From the NCBI GenBank assembly GCA_004282875.1, contig SHLT01000014.1:1-38476 (forward strand): 38,476 nucleotides of DNA, written 5' to 3'. The notes under the pieces are model-generated. The model had not been told where the DNA came from. It did no database searches and was given only the letters and a program-made list of their open reading frames with translations. Shown piece by piece: positions 1 to 8,932 of this stretch (positions are counted from its first letter, which is position 1; every line of letters starts with the position of its first letter). Origin of the DNA: Chromatiales bacterium. Its GTDB lineage: Bacteria; Pseudomonadota; Gammaproteobacteria; Steroidobacterales; Woeseiaceae. Made by a program: the position numbers and the translations under genes.

Positions 1-2661
1 GGGAGCATCGTCCTCTTTGGCGCCAGTGACCGTGAAGACTCGGTCGGCGGCATCGTCTTCAAAAACCTGCTGACATCCGGCTTCAAGGGCCCGATCTACG
101 CGGTAAATCCCAAGCGCGACGTGATCCAGGGACAGCCCGCTTTCAAGTCGCTGGATGACATCGACGGCTCCGTCGATCTCGCCGTGGTCGCAACGCCTGC
201 GCCGAGTATTCCGGCGATTGTCGAGGCCTGTGGCGAGCGCGGCATCCGGATGATGCTCATCCTGTCGGCGGGTTTCCGCGAAATCGGGCCTGAGGGCAGG
301 CATCTCGAGGATCAGGTGACGCAGCTGGCAAGCCGCCACGACATTCGCCTGATGGGACCCAACTGCCTCGGCATTATCCGTCCGGACATCGGCCTCAATG
401 CGACCTTCGGCAATAACAATGCGCTGGCGGGGAACCTGGCGCTGGTTTCACAGTCGGGTGCGATCTGCACCGCCATTCTCGACTGGGCGGCACAGAATGA
501 AATCGGCTTTTCCACGGTCGTCTCGACCGGCATCGCCGCGGACCTCGATTTCGGTGACTATCTCGACTACCTCGTCACGGATCCCAAGACGAAGGCCATC
601 CTCCTCTATATAGAGGGAGTCTATGATTCCCGGCGTTTCATGAGCAGCCTGCGCGCGGCGGCGCGCATCAAGCCGGTGATTGCGTTGAAAGTCGGCCGTC
701 ATGCTGCGGGCGCCGAGGCTTCTGCATCGCACACCGGCGCACTCGTTGGCAGCGACGACACGTTTTCAGCCGCGCTGTCGCGTTCGGGTGTACTGCGCGT
801 CGAAACCATCGGCCAGCTGTTCGCAGCCGCACGGGCACTGTCGTCCAACCATCCCCGGCGGCCGTCCGAACGCCTTGTCATCATTACGAACGGCGGAGGC
901 CCGGGCGTCATGGCTGCCGACCGCGCCGTCGACCAGGGGATCGAGCTGAGTTCCCTCTCCGATGCGACCATGGAAAAGCTCAACGAGGTACTCCCGTCGG
1001 TCTGGTCACACAGCAACCCCGTGGACTTGATTGGCGACGCGCCTCCCGAGCGCTACGAACAAACCCTCGACATCTGCCTTGCGGATCCCGACATCGACGG
1101 CGCAGTGGTCATTCTCACGCCGCAGGCGATGACGCGGCCGACGGAGGTGGCCCAGGCCGTGATCGAGGCCGCTGCGAAAAGCGACAAGCCCGTCATGACA
1201 AGCTGGATGGGCGGCGCCCAGATCGCAGAGGCCCGCAAGCTCTTCAATGCCGCCCGCGTACCCAACTACACCACGCTCGAAAATGCGATTGATGCGTTTT
1301 CCTATCTCGCCCGCTACAACCGCAACCAGCGCATGCTGCTGCAGACGCCCGGGCGACTGAGTACCGGCAAGAAGGCTCCTGACGTCGACGGTGCGCGCCT
1401 GATTATCGAGGCGGTTCTCAACGAACAACGCCACACGTTGACCGAGCCGGAGTCCATGGCCGTCCTGAACGCGTTTCACATCCCGACGGTTCGCAACGGG
1501 GTTGCACGTTCCGCGAACGAGGCGTTAATCGTGGCCGAGTCGATCGGCTTCCCCGTGGCGATGAAGGTGCTGTCGACGGACATTTCGCACAAATCGGACG
1601 CCGGCGGCGTAAGACTCAACATCAATTCGGCGCATGAAGTGCGCAGCGTGTACCGGCAAATTGTCGACGAGGTGCAGAGCAAGGTACCGAATGCAAGCAT
1701 CGATGGCGTAACGATCGAAAAGATGTATCGCAGCTCCAACGGCCGCGAACTCATGATCGGCATTATTCGCGATCCGGTTTTTGGTCCCGTCATCAGCTTC
1801 GGCAGCGGCGGGACAACGGTCGAAATCATGGGCGACTCGGTCATCTCACTGCCGCCGCTCAACCATCGTCTGGCAACGGACCTGATCAATCAAACACGCG
1901 TCTCGAAAATGCTCGGAAATTTTCGCAATATGCCGGCGGTTGATCTCGATCAGCTCATCGACGTGTTGTTGAGCGTGTCCGGCATGGCGTGCGAGCTACC
2001 ATGGGTTCAGGAGATGGACATCAACCCGCTGATCATCGACGACCAGGGAATCGTCGCCGTGGATGCGCGCATCATGGTCGAATTTCCGAAACCGTCGACC
2101 GATCCGTACCATCATCTTGCAATTCACCCCTACCCGGCGCACCTCGTCAAAAAGGTTCAGCTAAACGACGGCACCGACATTGTGATCCGCCCGATTCGGC
2201 CGGAAGATGCTGAAAGCGAAGCGAAATTCGTACGGGAGCTGTCAAAGGAATCGAAGTACTTCCGCTTCATGAATTCCATTCACGAACTCAGCCAGGAAAT
2301 GCTCGTCCGGTTTACACAAATCGACTATCACAATGAAATGGCACTGACCGCAGTACGGCAGACGCCCGATGGGGATGAACAGATCGGGGTTGCACGTTAC
2401 TCAACCAACCTGGACAAGCGCAGCTGCGAATTTGCGCTTGTGGTCTCGGATCAATGGCACGGTAAGGGTATTGCACATCACCTGATGCGCAACCTGATGG
2501 AGGTCGCGCGGGATCGCGAGCTCGAGGTCATGGAAGGCCAGGTCCTGAGCGAGAACAAGAGGATGCTCGAGCTTATGGAGAGCCTGCATTTCAAGATCGA
2601 GATCGACCCGGAGGACAGATCGATCAGGCACGTGGTGGCGCAGCTGCACGGCCCGGGCTGA
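1..2661 (+). CDS. Pat-like protein: NDP-forming acyl-CoA synthetase fused to GNAT acetyltransferase (5' end missing)
   Basis: The frame is open from base 1, so the start lies upstream of the window. The visible order is: the rest of a CoA-binding Rossmann domain (it begins just before an FGAS-D stretch), a succinyl-CoA-ligase-like region, an ATP-grasp domain at about 1430-2100, and a C-terminal GNAT domain at about 2150-2650 with an acetyl-CoA loop reading QWHGKGIAHHLM. This is the architecture of the protein lysine acetyltransferase Pat/PatZ, which acetylates metabolic enzymes such as acetyl-CoA synthetase. A SHTG motif (His codon 730-732) sits where ADP-forming acyl-CoA synthetases carry the phosphorylated histidine. 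As I recall, that histidine is lost in enterobacterial Pat, so ligase activity may survive here. A transporter gene follows 48 bases later on the same strand. Family assignment is firm; which activity dominates is not. Confidence 0.92.
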   Translation, partial: GSIVLFGASDREDSVGGIVFKNLLTSGFKGPIYAVNPKRDVIQGQPAFKSLDDIDGSVDLAVVATPAPSIPAIVEACGERGIRMMLILSAGFREIGPEGRHLEDQVTQLASRHDIRLMGPNCLGIIRPDIGLNATFGNNNALAGNLALVSQSGAICTAILDWAAQNEIGFSTVVSTGIAADLDFGDYLDYLVTDPKTKAILLYIEGVYDSRRFMSSLRAAARIKPVIALKVGRHAAGAEASASHTGALVGSDDTFSAALSRSGVLRVETIGQLFAAARALSSNHPRRPSERLVIITNGGGPGVMAADRAVDQGIELSSLSDATMEKLNEVLPSVWSHSNPVDLIGDAPPERYEQTLDICLADPDIDGAVVILTPQAMTRPTEVAQAVIEAAAKSDKPVMTSWMGGAQIAEARKLFNAARVPNYTTLENAIDAFSYLARYNRNQRMLLQTPGRLSTGKKAPDVDGARLIIEAVLNEQRHTLTEPESMAVLNAFHIPTVRNGVARSANEALIVAESIGFPVAMKVLSTDISHKSDAGGVRLNINSAHEVRSVYRQIVDEVQSKVPNASIDGVTIEKMYRSSNGRELMIGIIRDPVFGPVISFGSGGTTVEIMGDSVISLPPLNHRLATDLINQTRVSKMLGNFRNMPAVDLDQLIDVLLSVSGMACELPWVQEMDINPLIIDDQGIVAVDARIMVEFPKPSTDPYHHLAIHPYPAHLVKKVQLNDGTDIVIRPIRPEDAESEAKFVRELSKESKYFRFMNSIHELSQEMLVRFTQIDYHNEMALTAVRQTPDGDEQIGVARYSTNLDKRSCEFALVVSDQWHGKGIAHHLMRNLMEVARDRELEVMEGQVLSENKRMLELMESLHFKIEIDPEDRSIRHVVAQLHGPG

Positions 2662-2709
2662 GACCGCCGACCAATTGACGGCATCGATGTGGCTCAATAA
2701 GCTGCGTCG

Positions 2710-3885
2710 ATGCACCGTCACTGGCAAAACCCGCATACGCTCCTGGTCCTGATGTCGATCGCCATGCCGATCGCCTTCAGCACCTGGACGGTCCTGCTCA
2801 ATAATTTCGTCGTCGAAAGAGCGGCGTTCACAGGTATCGAGATCGGCATCCTGCAGAGTTTGCGAGAGGTGCCGGGCTTTCTCGCCTTCACCACCGTGTT
2901 CGTACTTCTGCTCCTCAAGGAGCAGACATTTGCTGTCGTGGCCCTGGCCCTGCTCGGCATCGGCGTTGCACTCACGGGGTTTTTTCCGAGTGCGATGGGG
3001 CTCTACCTGACCACCGTGTTGATGTCGATCGGATTCCACTACTTTGAAGTCCTCAAGCAGTCGCTTGCCTTGCAGTGGTACTCGAAAGAGGATGCACCGC
3101 AGGCATTTGGCAAGTTGATATCGGTCGGCGCAGTGACTTCGCTGGCCGTGTACGCAATCCTCTGGGTACTCCTCGCGCCGCTCGGCGTCGACTACGTCTG
3201 GCTGTTCCTGCTGGCCGGAAGCGTCTGTTGCGGACTCGCCATTTTCATGCGGCTGGGATTTCCGGAATTTGGTGGGGAGCACAAGCAGACCCAGTCACTG
3301 GTATTGAAGCGACGCTACTGGCTGTTCTATGCGCTGCAGTTCTTCTCGGGCGCAAGACGCCAGATCTTCATGGTCTTCGCCGCCTTCCTGATGGTGGAAA
3401 AGTTCGGCTATTCCGCAGCGCAGGTTACGACGCTGTTCCTCATCAATTACGTGTTCAACTGGCTCTTCGCGGAGAGAATAGGAAGCCTGATCGGCAGGAT
3501 CGGTGAGCGCAAGGCTCTGACCATCGAGTACGTCGGACTGATCGTCGTCTTTACCGCCTATGCCTATGTCGAGAACGCGTATGTGGCCGCGGGGCTGTAC
3601 GTGATCGATCACATGTTCTTCGCACTCGCGATTGCGATAAAGACCTACTTCCAGAAGATCGCGAGCCCCGAAGACATTGCGAGCACCGCTGGCGTATCGT
3701 TCACGATCAATCACATTGCCGCGGTCGTGGTGCCGGCTGCACTGGGCCTGGTATGGGTGGTGTCCCACTCAGCCGTGTTCCTCGTCGGTACGGCCTTCGC
3801 GGTCTGCTCATTGCTGCTGTCGCAGAACATCCCGTCGCGGCCCAATGAAGGCAACGAGGTCGTTTGGGGATACGTCAGTCGTTAG
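2710..3885 (+). CDS. MFS-type membrane transporter
   Basis: A 391-residue, strongly hydrophobic protein with about 10-12 predicted membrane segments in two halves, joined by a charged loop near residues 185-200 (GGEHKQTQ). This is the size and pattern of a major facilitator superfamily permease in the inner membrane. I do not recognise the substrate. The ATG at 2710 is the first after an in-frame stop at 2698-2700; I see no strong ribosome binding site, so the gene may be read through from the upstream acyltransferase gene 48 bases away. The TAG stop at 3883-3885 overlaps the stop of the convergent channel gene. Confidence 0.8.
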   Translation: MHRHWQNPHTLLVLMSIAMPIAFSTWTVLLNNFVVERAAFTGIEIGILQSLREVPGFLAFTTVFVLLLLKEQTFAVVALALLGIGVALTGFFPSAMGLYLTTVLMSIGFHYFEVLKQSLALQWYSKEDAPQAFGKLISVGAVTSLAVYAILWVLLAPLGVDYVWLFLLAGSVCCGLAIFMRLGFPEFGGEHKQTQSLVLKRRYWLFYALQFFSGARRQIFMVFAAFLMVEKFGYSAAQVTTLFLINYVFNWLFAERIGSLIGRIGERKALTIEYVGLIVVFTAYAYVENAYVAAGLYVIDHMFFALAIAIKTYFQKIASPEDIASTAGVSFTINHIAAVVVPAALGLVWVVSHSAVFLVGTAFAVCSLLLSQNIPSRPNEGNEVVWGYVSR

Positions 3886-6275
3886 AGCTCGTCTTCGGCG
3901 AGCACGACCAGTTTGTCATCAGGCTGCAGATTGAACACCCTTGTCTTTTCGGGGATCAGCTGGATACCGTTGTTGCGCGACTTGTCGCTCTCGTAGGCCA
4001 TGGTCTTCACGCCGATGCAGATTTCGTCACGCTGCTGGGCGATTGCCATCATGTCCGCAAACGTTGCTTCGGGCGGTAGTGACTCGAAGTACAGGCTGAC
4101 GGGCTTCAGGTAAATTTCCGACCCGTCTTCCTGGAAGATGTCGTCATACACGCGCTCGATATCGGCACTCTCCGAGATCTGCGCCATAATCATGCTGACG
4201 AGCCGGTTTGAGATGATCACATCCTGCACACCGGCTTTGGCGACAAGCGCATCGTTTTGGGAGTCGAGAATCTCGGTGATCAGCTTGGTGTTGGCGCTTT
4301 CGTCCGCGTACTGGCTGAAGATCCGCCGCAGCAACAACAGCGCGACGATGTTCTCGGAATCGACACGCGCTGCGTCGACCTCGGTATCGTCGACGGCATT
4401 GCCCGCAAGAATGATGATGTTGTCGTACTCGAACGGCTTCACCGACATCAGGTCTTCAATACTGAGACAGTCTTTCTCGAGCAGCGATACATCGATCGAG
4501 TCGATCTCCTTATCCAGCGCTTCGATATCCGCAACCTGCTCGGCGGTGGGCCGCTTGAGCAGAACATGGATCTGGCTGCCGTCGACAATGTAGTCAGCAA
4601 ATTCGCGGATGATCGCAGCTGATTTAAACGACCAGCCGATCATCAACTCTCGCTCGATCTGCTGTTCCTGGCGATCGCCGGACAGCGCATGCACCACGGG
4701 CGCGGCGACCGGTGCGTCAAGCAACTCGATGGTCGAATCGTCGTCGGCGATGATCAGGATTTCGTCGGTTGGCTGGAGCATCTGGTCCGAGTCGGGGTTC
4801 AGCGCGATGCTGCCATCGTCGCTGCGAATACCGATCGGTACGCCATCGGGGAAGCGGTAACCGATGTCACCAAAACTAGAACCGCCCCAGTCGGCGTCGT
4901 AGAAATACATCTCGCAGCCATCGAAGGACAGGATTTCGTTATAGACCGTGGACAGGCCAACCGATCGGGATGTCTGCACCAGGAGCTTGGCGAGAATATC
5001 GCTCGTATTCACCGTGATGACGTGATCGGGGAAACTGGAGCGGACAATCTCGCGATGGGTCGGATTGAAAATCTCGACGACGACGCTGAAATCCTCGTTC
5101 TCTATTTCATTACCCATCGTGGCAAGCACGGTCTGGATAGCTTTGGCGTCGCTCGACGCCTTTCTTTCGGCCGTGTCGGTGTCGTCGCAGTCCGCAAGAA
5201 TGATGACGGACTTGCAGGACTCCAGCGACACCATGTCGAGATTGGTTACGGAGGCGACGTCGCCACTGCGTGTGACAACACGGGTCGTCGCCAATTCCTT
5301 GACGCGCAGGCGCAGGATGTCGTCCATGTCCTCCTTATCCATGTCGGCAAGGATGACGACACACGCGTCCTTCTCACTTTCATTCGCGAGAACCAGCTCG
5401 CGAATAATCTCGGCGATGCGCTGCTCGCTCCATCCAAGAATCAGTGTGTGGCCGCTCTCGATGACTTTCGAACGACCGCGCTTCAGTTCGTAGATCTTCT
5501 GGTCCATCGCGGTCGTGATGAACGCGATAAGCGCCGACAGCATCACAATGCCCGCCAGGCCTGCCAGTATGGCGAATACCTTGTAACCGACGCCCGAGTA
5601 GATGTCCTGGGCCATGTTGCCCGGGTCGGTGATTTCGAGGAACGTGATGTACAGGCCACCGAGGAAACCGACGTCGTGCTGTTGGGCAATGTCGGGGGCA
5701 AACATCAGGAGGACACCGCGCAGAACGCCGATAAACAGGAACGTAACCACGAAGACTGCCGTCAGCGCCTTGAAGATGTTGCCGCCACCCTTGGCCATAA
5801 AGGTGTCGAAGCGGTAGCGCCACCGGGTCTTGCGGGCGTCGGCCGGCGTGCCCTTCTCGACGACACGCTTCTCGGTTATCTGCGAGAGGTGCCGAATCTT
5901 CGCTGTCGCTGAGAGGTCGAGCGGGCCCGACGATTCGTCCACAACGATCTCGGGCGTGGGCACCGGCGCGGGAGCCGGCGCGGGCGGCGTGGCCGCTACA
6001 GGATCATTCGCGGAAGCCGCTGTCCCGAATCGCGTTGCAGCACCGGCCTCGTCGACCAGGTAGACGACGGCGCCGATTGCATTGAGGCGCTCGACCGTCG
6101 CGCGGGCGCGATCGAACTCCAGGTTTCTGGCGAGCGTGACGGCCTTGCCGGAGAACAGGCGCTCGAGAGCGCTTGCGTCGCGCCTCGTCGATTTCGCGAA
6201 ACGCCGCCGCACCTCGTCGGGTGAAAACCCGTCTGCGACTTCGCCTTTGAACGCTATGTTAAATTGCCTGCCCAT
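3882..6275 (-). CDS. CASTOR/POLLUX-type ion channel with RCK/TrkA-N-like domains
   Basis: 797 residues. Residues 1-80 form a small soluble domain of the kind seen at the N terminus of assorted gammaproteobacterial membrane proteins (a GEV-x-DGFSPDEV opening, then LFSGKAVTL). A proline/alanine-rich linker follows (residues ~90-110). Two membrane segments lie near 175-200 and 235-262, with a re-entrant pore-like segment between them (LEITDPGNMA). Its DPGN resembles the ADxGN filter of the plant nuclear channels CASTOR and POLLUX. The rest is cytosolic: two Rossmann-like RCK units, one beginning at HTLILGWSEQR and one near LMIGWSFKSA. Proteins of this type are probably tetrameric cation channels gated by a cytosolic ligand. 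It converges on the MFS gene with a 4-base overlap and is divergent from rdgC. Ion and ligand cannot be read from sequence. Confidence 0.85.
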   Translation of the reverse strand: MGRQFNIAFKGEVADGFSPDEVRRRFAKSTRRDASALERLFSGKAVTLARNLEFDRARATVERLNAIGAVVYLVDEAGAATRFGTAASANDPVAATPPAPAPAPVPTPEIVVDESSGPLDLSATAKIRHLSQITEKRVVEKGTPADARKTRWRYRFDTFMAKGGGNIFKALTAVFVVTFLFIGVLRGVLLMFAPDIAQQHDVGFLGGLYITFLEITDPGNMAQDIYSGVGYKVFAILAGLAGIVMLSALIAFITTAMDQKIYELKRGRSKVIESGHTLILGWSEQRIAEIIRELVLANESEKDACVVILADMDKEDMDDILRLRVKELATTRVVTRSGDVASVTNLDMVSLESCKSVIILADCDDTDTAERKASSDAKAIQTVLATMGNEIENEDFSVVVEIFNPTHREIVRSSFPDHVITVNTSDILAKLLVQTSRSVGLSTVYNEILSFDGCEMYFYDADWGGSSFGDIGYRFPDGVPIGIRSDDGSIALNPDSDQMLQPTDEILIIADDDSTIELLDAPVAAPVVHALSGDRQEQQIERELMIGWSFKSAAIIREFADYIVDGSQIHVLLKRPTAEQVADIEALDKEIDSIDVSLLEKDCLSIEDLMSVKPFEYDNIIILAGNAVDDTEVDAARVDSENIVALLLLRRIFSQYADESANTKLITEILDSQNDALVAKAGVQDVIISNRLVSMIMAQISESADIERVYDDIFQEDGSEIYLKPVSLYFESLPPEATFADMMAIAQQRDEICIGVKTMAYESDKSRNNGIQLIPEKTRVFNLQPDDKLVVLAEDEL

Positions 6276-6418
6276 ATTTGTGCCCGTGGATGTGTCGTTG
6301 CTACAGGGGTATAGGCTTTAAAATACAAGGGTTTGCCCGTGTAAAAGGCTACTTCGGTCACAAATTTGGCGCGCCGGCGGCCGCTCCCGGGGAAATTTGC
6401 GGGACCGTGCTCGCAATA

Positions 6419-6447
6419 GTGACATCGGGCCACCAAACAGTGATACT
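6419..6447 (+). promoter_or_regulatory. Candidate sigma-70 promoter of rdgC
   Basis: GTGACA at 6419-6424 (5 of 6 against TTGACA) and GATACT at 6442-6447 (4 of 6 against TATAAT) are separated by 17 bases. Transcription would begin near 6454, leaving a leader of about 24 bases before the rdgC start. The match is by eye only. Confidence 0.45.
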
Positions 6448-6477
6448 GCGCCGCCTTTCCGAGCAGATTAATTCCGC

Positions 6478-7365
6478 ATGTTTCGAAACGTTCGTTTTTA
6501 CAGCCTCGAAGGCGACTGGCCCGCGAGCGAAGAGGCCCTGTCGAAGGACCTTGAAAATGCCGGCTTCGAGCCTTGCGGACCATTTACGGAGCGCAGCTCC
6601 GGCTGGATTCCCGTGGATGCGGACACAAGCGACTCACTCGCCCGCCGCGTCAACGGCGCCGACCTGATCAGGTTGCGCAGCCAGTCCCGAGTCCTTCCAC
6701 ATGCCGTCGTCAGGGAAGAGCTGGAGGCGCGTATCGAGGAGTACCGCGAACGCACCCAGGAAGCGCCCAGCCCGCGCGAAAAGCGCCGGCTGAAAGCTGA
6801 AGCACGCGACGAGCTGTTACCCAAATCGATGCTGAAGTCGGACAGGATCTGGGGCTACTTCGACATCAAGGAGAAGATGCTCGGCATCGATGCGGCACAG
6901 GAGACAGCGGCAGAACGATTTCTGCGGCGCCTGCAGGCCTCTTGCGATCGCGTGAATCTGAAGCCCCTGCAATACAGGAAGCCCTTCGACGACCTGTTGA
7001 CGAAGGTGTTTCTCGGTGGCGCACCCAGCCAGTTTACTGTCGGCCGGGAGTGCCGCATGCAGGACGCGGCCGACACCGGCTCGCTCGTGCGCTGGACCAA
7101 TTTCGACCTGAGCGATCGTTCGATTCGTGACCACGTCGCGCATGGCATGCGCCTGACGCATCTCGAACTCGTTTACGAGAACATTATGAGTTTTGTGCTC
7201 AGTGACAAAGGCGTCATCACCAAGCTGAAGTTTCTCGGAATGGATGATGACGGTGAGGACCACGAGGATCCTCTCGCCCGGCTCGATGCGGAGTTTGTGT
7301 TATTGACGGGCACCCTGCGAAAAATGCTCGGAGACCTCAGGAAGGTGCTTGGCGGTCTCGCCTGA
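6478..7365 (+). CDS. rdgC: Recombination-associated protein RdgC
   Basis: 295 residues, close to the 303 of the E. coli protein, and collinear with it as far as I recall that sequence. Shared points are an N-terminal FRNVRFYSL strand, a GFEPCGP turn, the WIPVDA segment, RVLPHAVV before a long charged helix, and a C-terminal block with RLDAEFVLLTGTL. RdgC is a ring-shaped DNA-binding dimer that coats duplex DNA and restrains RecA filament formation; it acts on the nucleoid. The gene is transcribed alone, divergent from the channel gene and convergent with the ABC operon. The 48-base gap at its 3' end shows only a weak 5-bp stem (CCTGC/GCAGG) and no T-tract. Confidence 0.93.
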   Translation: MFRNVRFYSLEGDWPASEEALSKDLENAGFEPCGPFTERSSGWIPVDADTSDSLARRVNGADLIRLRSQSRVLPHAVVREELEARIEEYRERTQEAPSPREKRRLKAEARDELLPKSMLKSDRIWGYFDIKEKMLGIDAAQETAAERFLRRLQASCDRVNLKPLQYRKPFDDLLTKVFLGGAPSQFTVGRECRMQDAADTGSLVRWTNFDLSDRSIRDHVAHGMRLTHLELVYENIMSFVLSDKGVITKLKFLGMDDDGEDHEDPLARLDAEFVLLTGTLRKMLGDLRKVLGGLA

Positions 7366-7413
7366 CCGATCTTGCCTGCAAGGTCGCAGGATCCGGCGGA
7401 CACTCGCGAGCGG

Positions 7414-7764
7414 CTACAGCGAATCCAGGCGATAAACCTTCTTGAGCGGCCTGGTCTGAAACAACAGGGCCGAAACCAGGGTCACCAGCGCGACGCTGCC
7501 AAGAATAATGACCATCCGCGTCGTCGACTCGCCCATCGCGGCACGCACCTGCATCAGGCCAATCAGGGTCCGCACCCATTCGAGCGCGCCCAGCACGAGC
7601 GCGACCTGGACAAGACGCGCTACCCAGGGCTGCCGCAGGAACAAGAGCGCAATCAGGACCAGCGAGCCGATGACGCCTATCTCATGGCCATAGCGCAGGA
7701 AATGCGCGCCCAGGACCACGAAGCTCAGAACGATCGGAATGTGCAGGAGAACTTTGGCAATCAT
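7414..7764 (-). CDS. Small four-helix membrane protein of the ABC operon
   Basis: 116 residues with four hydrophobic segments (about 5-22, 28-43, 50-68 and 84-102) and a basic C-terminal tail. I do not recognise a family. It starts 15 bases downstream of the second permease gene on the same strand, as the last gene of the operon, and ends 48 bases short of the convergent rdgC stop. Position suggests an accessory subunit of, or passenger with, the exporter. No clear ribosome binding site precedes the ATG, so coupling to the upstream gene is likely. Confidence 0.7.
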   Translation of the reverse strand: MIAKVLLHIPIVLSFVVLGAHFLRYGHEIGVIGSLVLIALLFLRQPWVARLVQVALVLGALEWVRTLIGLMQVRAAMGESTTRMVIILGSVALVTLVSALLFQTRPLKKVYRLDSL

Positions 7765-7779
7765 CGGTCAGGAACCCGG

Positions 7780-8928
7780 CTACTCGTAGCGGAAGCGGCG
7801 TGCAGCAAGAACGCCGAAGACTGCCGTTGCAGCGAGCAGCAGCAGGACATTCGGGATCACCGACGCCGCACCGGCCTGGAAGCTGATGAGCTTGTGGAGG
7901 GCGTCCATGGTCCAGCCTGTGGGGATGAGTTTCTGGATGAACTGCATCCACGCCGGGGCAACCTCGATCGGCCACCAGCAACCTCCAAGCGCCGCCAGCA
8001 GGTTGGCCGTCAATACCCCGATGCCGCCCGCCTGCGCCTCGGTGCCTGCAACGGTACCGAGCCACAGCCCGGCCGATGCACAGAAGCCGCCCCATGCCAG
8101 CAACACAACGATAACCATGGCCAGGTCGGGTCCCCACTCCATCTGGAACAGGAAGGTGCCGAACACCAGTGCAACGGCAATCTGGATGGCGGCGAGCACG
8201 ATGCGCCCCTGCCACTTGCCCGCTATGACCTCAGCCCGTGAGATTGGTGCCGAGGCGAGCCGGCGCAACAGGCCCTGCGTTCTTTCCTGAACCAGTAGCG
8301 TGCCGCTGCTGGTCAACAGGATCAGCAACGTGAACATGACGAGGATCCCGGGCACAGCCTGCTGGAATCCCGAAGGGATAGTCTGTCGTTCCCCTGCAGG
8401 CGCGACGTCGAGCTGCCAGACTCGCGGCGCATTGTTGACGCTGGCGAGCGCCTCGCTGCTCAACGAACCAATGGTTGCCTCTGCCACGATAATGTCGGCC
8501 AATACCGTGTAAAGCGCGCGCTGGATGCGGATTTCTTCGAACTCGCGCGTCAGTGAGTTGGCCCGCGTGTCAAAGCTCACCTCCACCGCCTCGTCCGCCA
8601 GCAGCTGCGCACTGGCGTTCGCGTCGAAGGTCAGCGTCCGCGCCGGTGCGTCGGCTTCATTTTCGGACCCGACTGATTCGACCCATGCCGGCGCAAAGTC
8701 ATTGGCGACGAGCCGCAAATCAACCTGTTCCCTGAGGAATCCCGGCGCATCTGCGACGACCGTGAGCGGCGTTGCCTGGGCACCGCTGGTGGCCGACGAA
8801 AAGCCGCCCGTCACGGTGCCGATGAAATAAAAGAAGATCGGCGGCATGAGGAACAGCCACATCAGCGTCGAGCCGTCTCGCAACCAGTTGCGAATATCTT
8901 GCCAGGCGATAAACAGGATGTTCCTCAT
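7780..8928 (-). CDS. ABC-2 type exporter permease, second subunit
   Basis: 382 residues from the chosen start (MRNILFIAWQDI). An in-frame ATG 18 bases upstream at 8946 would place the strong GGAGGTG ribosome binding site inside the coding sequence, so 8928 is the better start. The fold is typical of ABC-2 permeases: one membrane segment at residues ~20-40, a large extracytoplasmic domain of about 150 residues, then five segments, with a coupling-helix-like VQERTQGLLRRLASAPIS stretch between two of them. It begins 4 bases after the stop of the preceding permease gene, so the two are translationally coupled and probably form a heterodimer. Such exporters move drugs, lipids or polymers; the substrate is unknown. 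Confidence 0.88.
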   Translation of the reverse strand: MRNILFIAWQDIRNWLRDGSTLMWLFLMPPIFFYFIGTVTGGFSSATSGAQATPLTVVADAPGFLREQVDLRLVANDFAPAWVESVGSENEADAPARTLTFDANASAQLLADEAVEVSFDTRANSLTREFEEIRIQRALYTVLADIIVAEATIGSLSSEALASVNNAPRVWQLDVAPAGERQTIPSGFQQAVPGILVMFTLLILLTSSGTLLVQERTQGLLRRLASAPISRAEVIAGKWQGRIVLAAIQIAVALVFGTFLFQMEWGPDLAMVIVVLLAWGGFCASAGLWLGTVAGTEAQAGGIGVLTANLLAALGGCWWPIEVAPAWMQFIQKLIPTGWTMDALHKLISFQAGAASVIPNVLLLLAATAVFGVLAARRFRYE

Positions 8929-8932
8929 CGCC

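Noticed and set aside
4689-5912. Plus-strand open frame of 407 codons
   Set aside because: Antisense to the channel gene, which has clear pore and RCK motifs; the product is low-complexity charged sequence.
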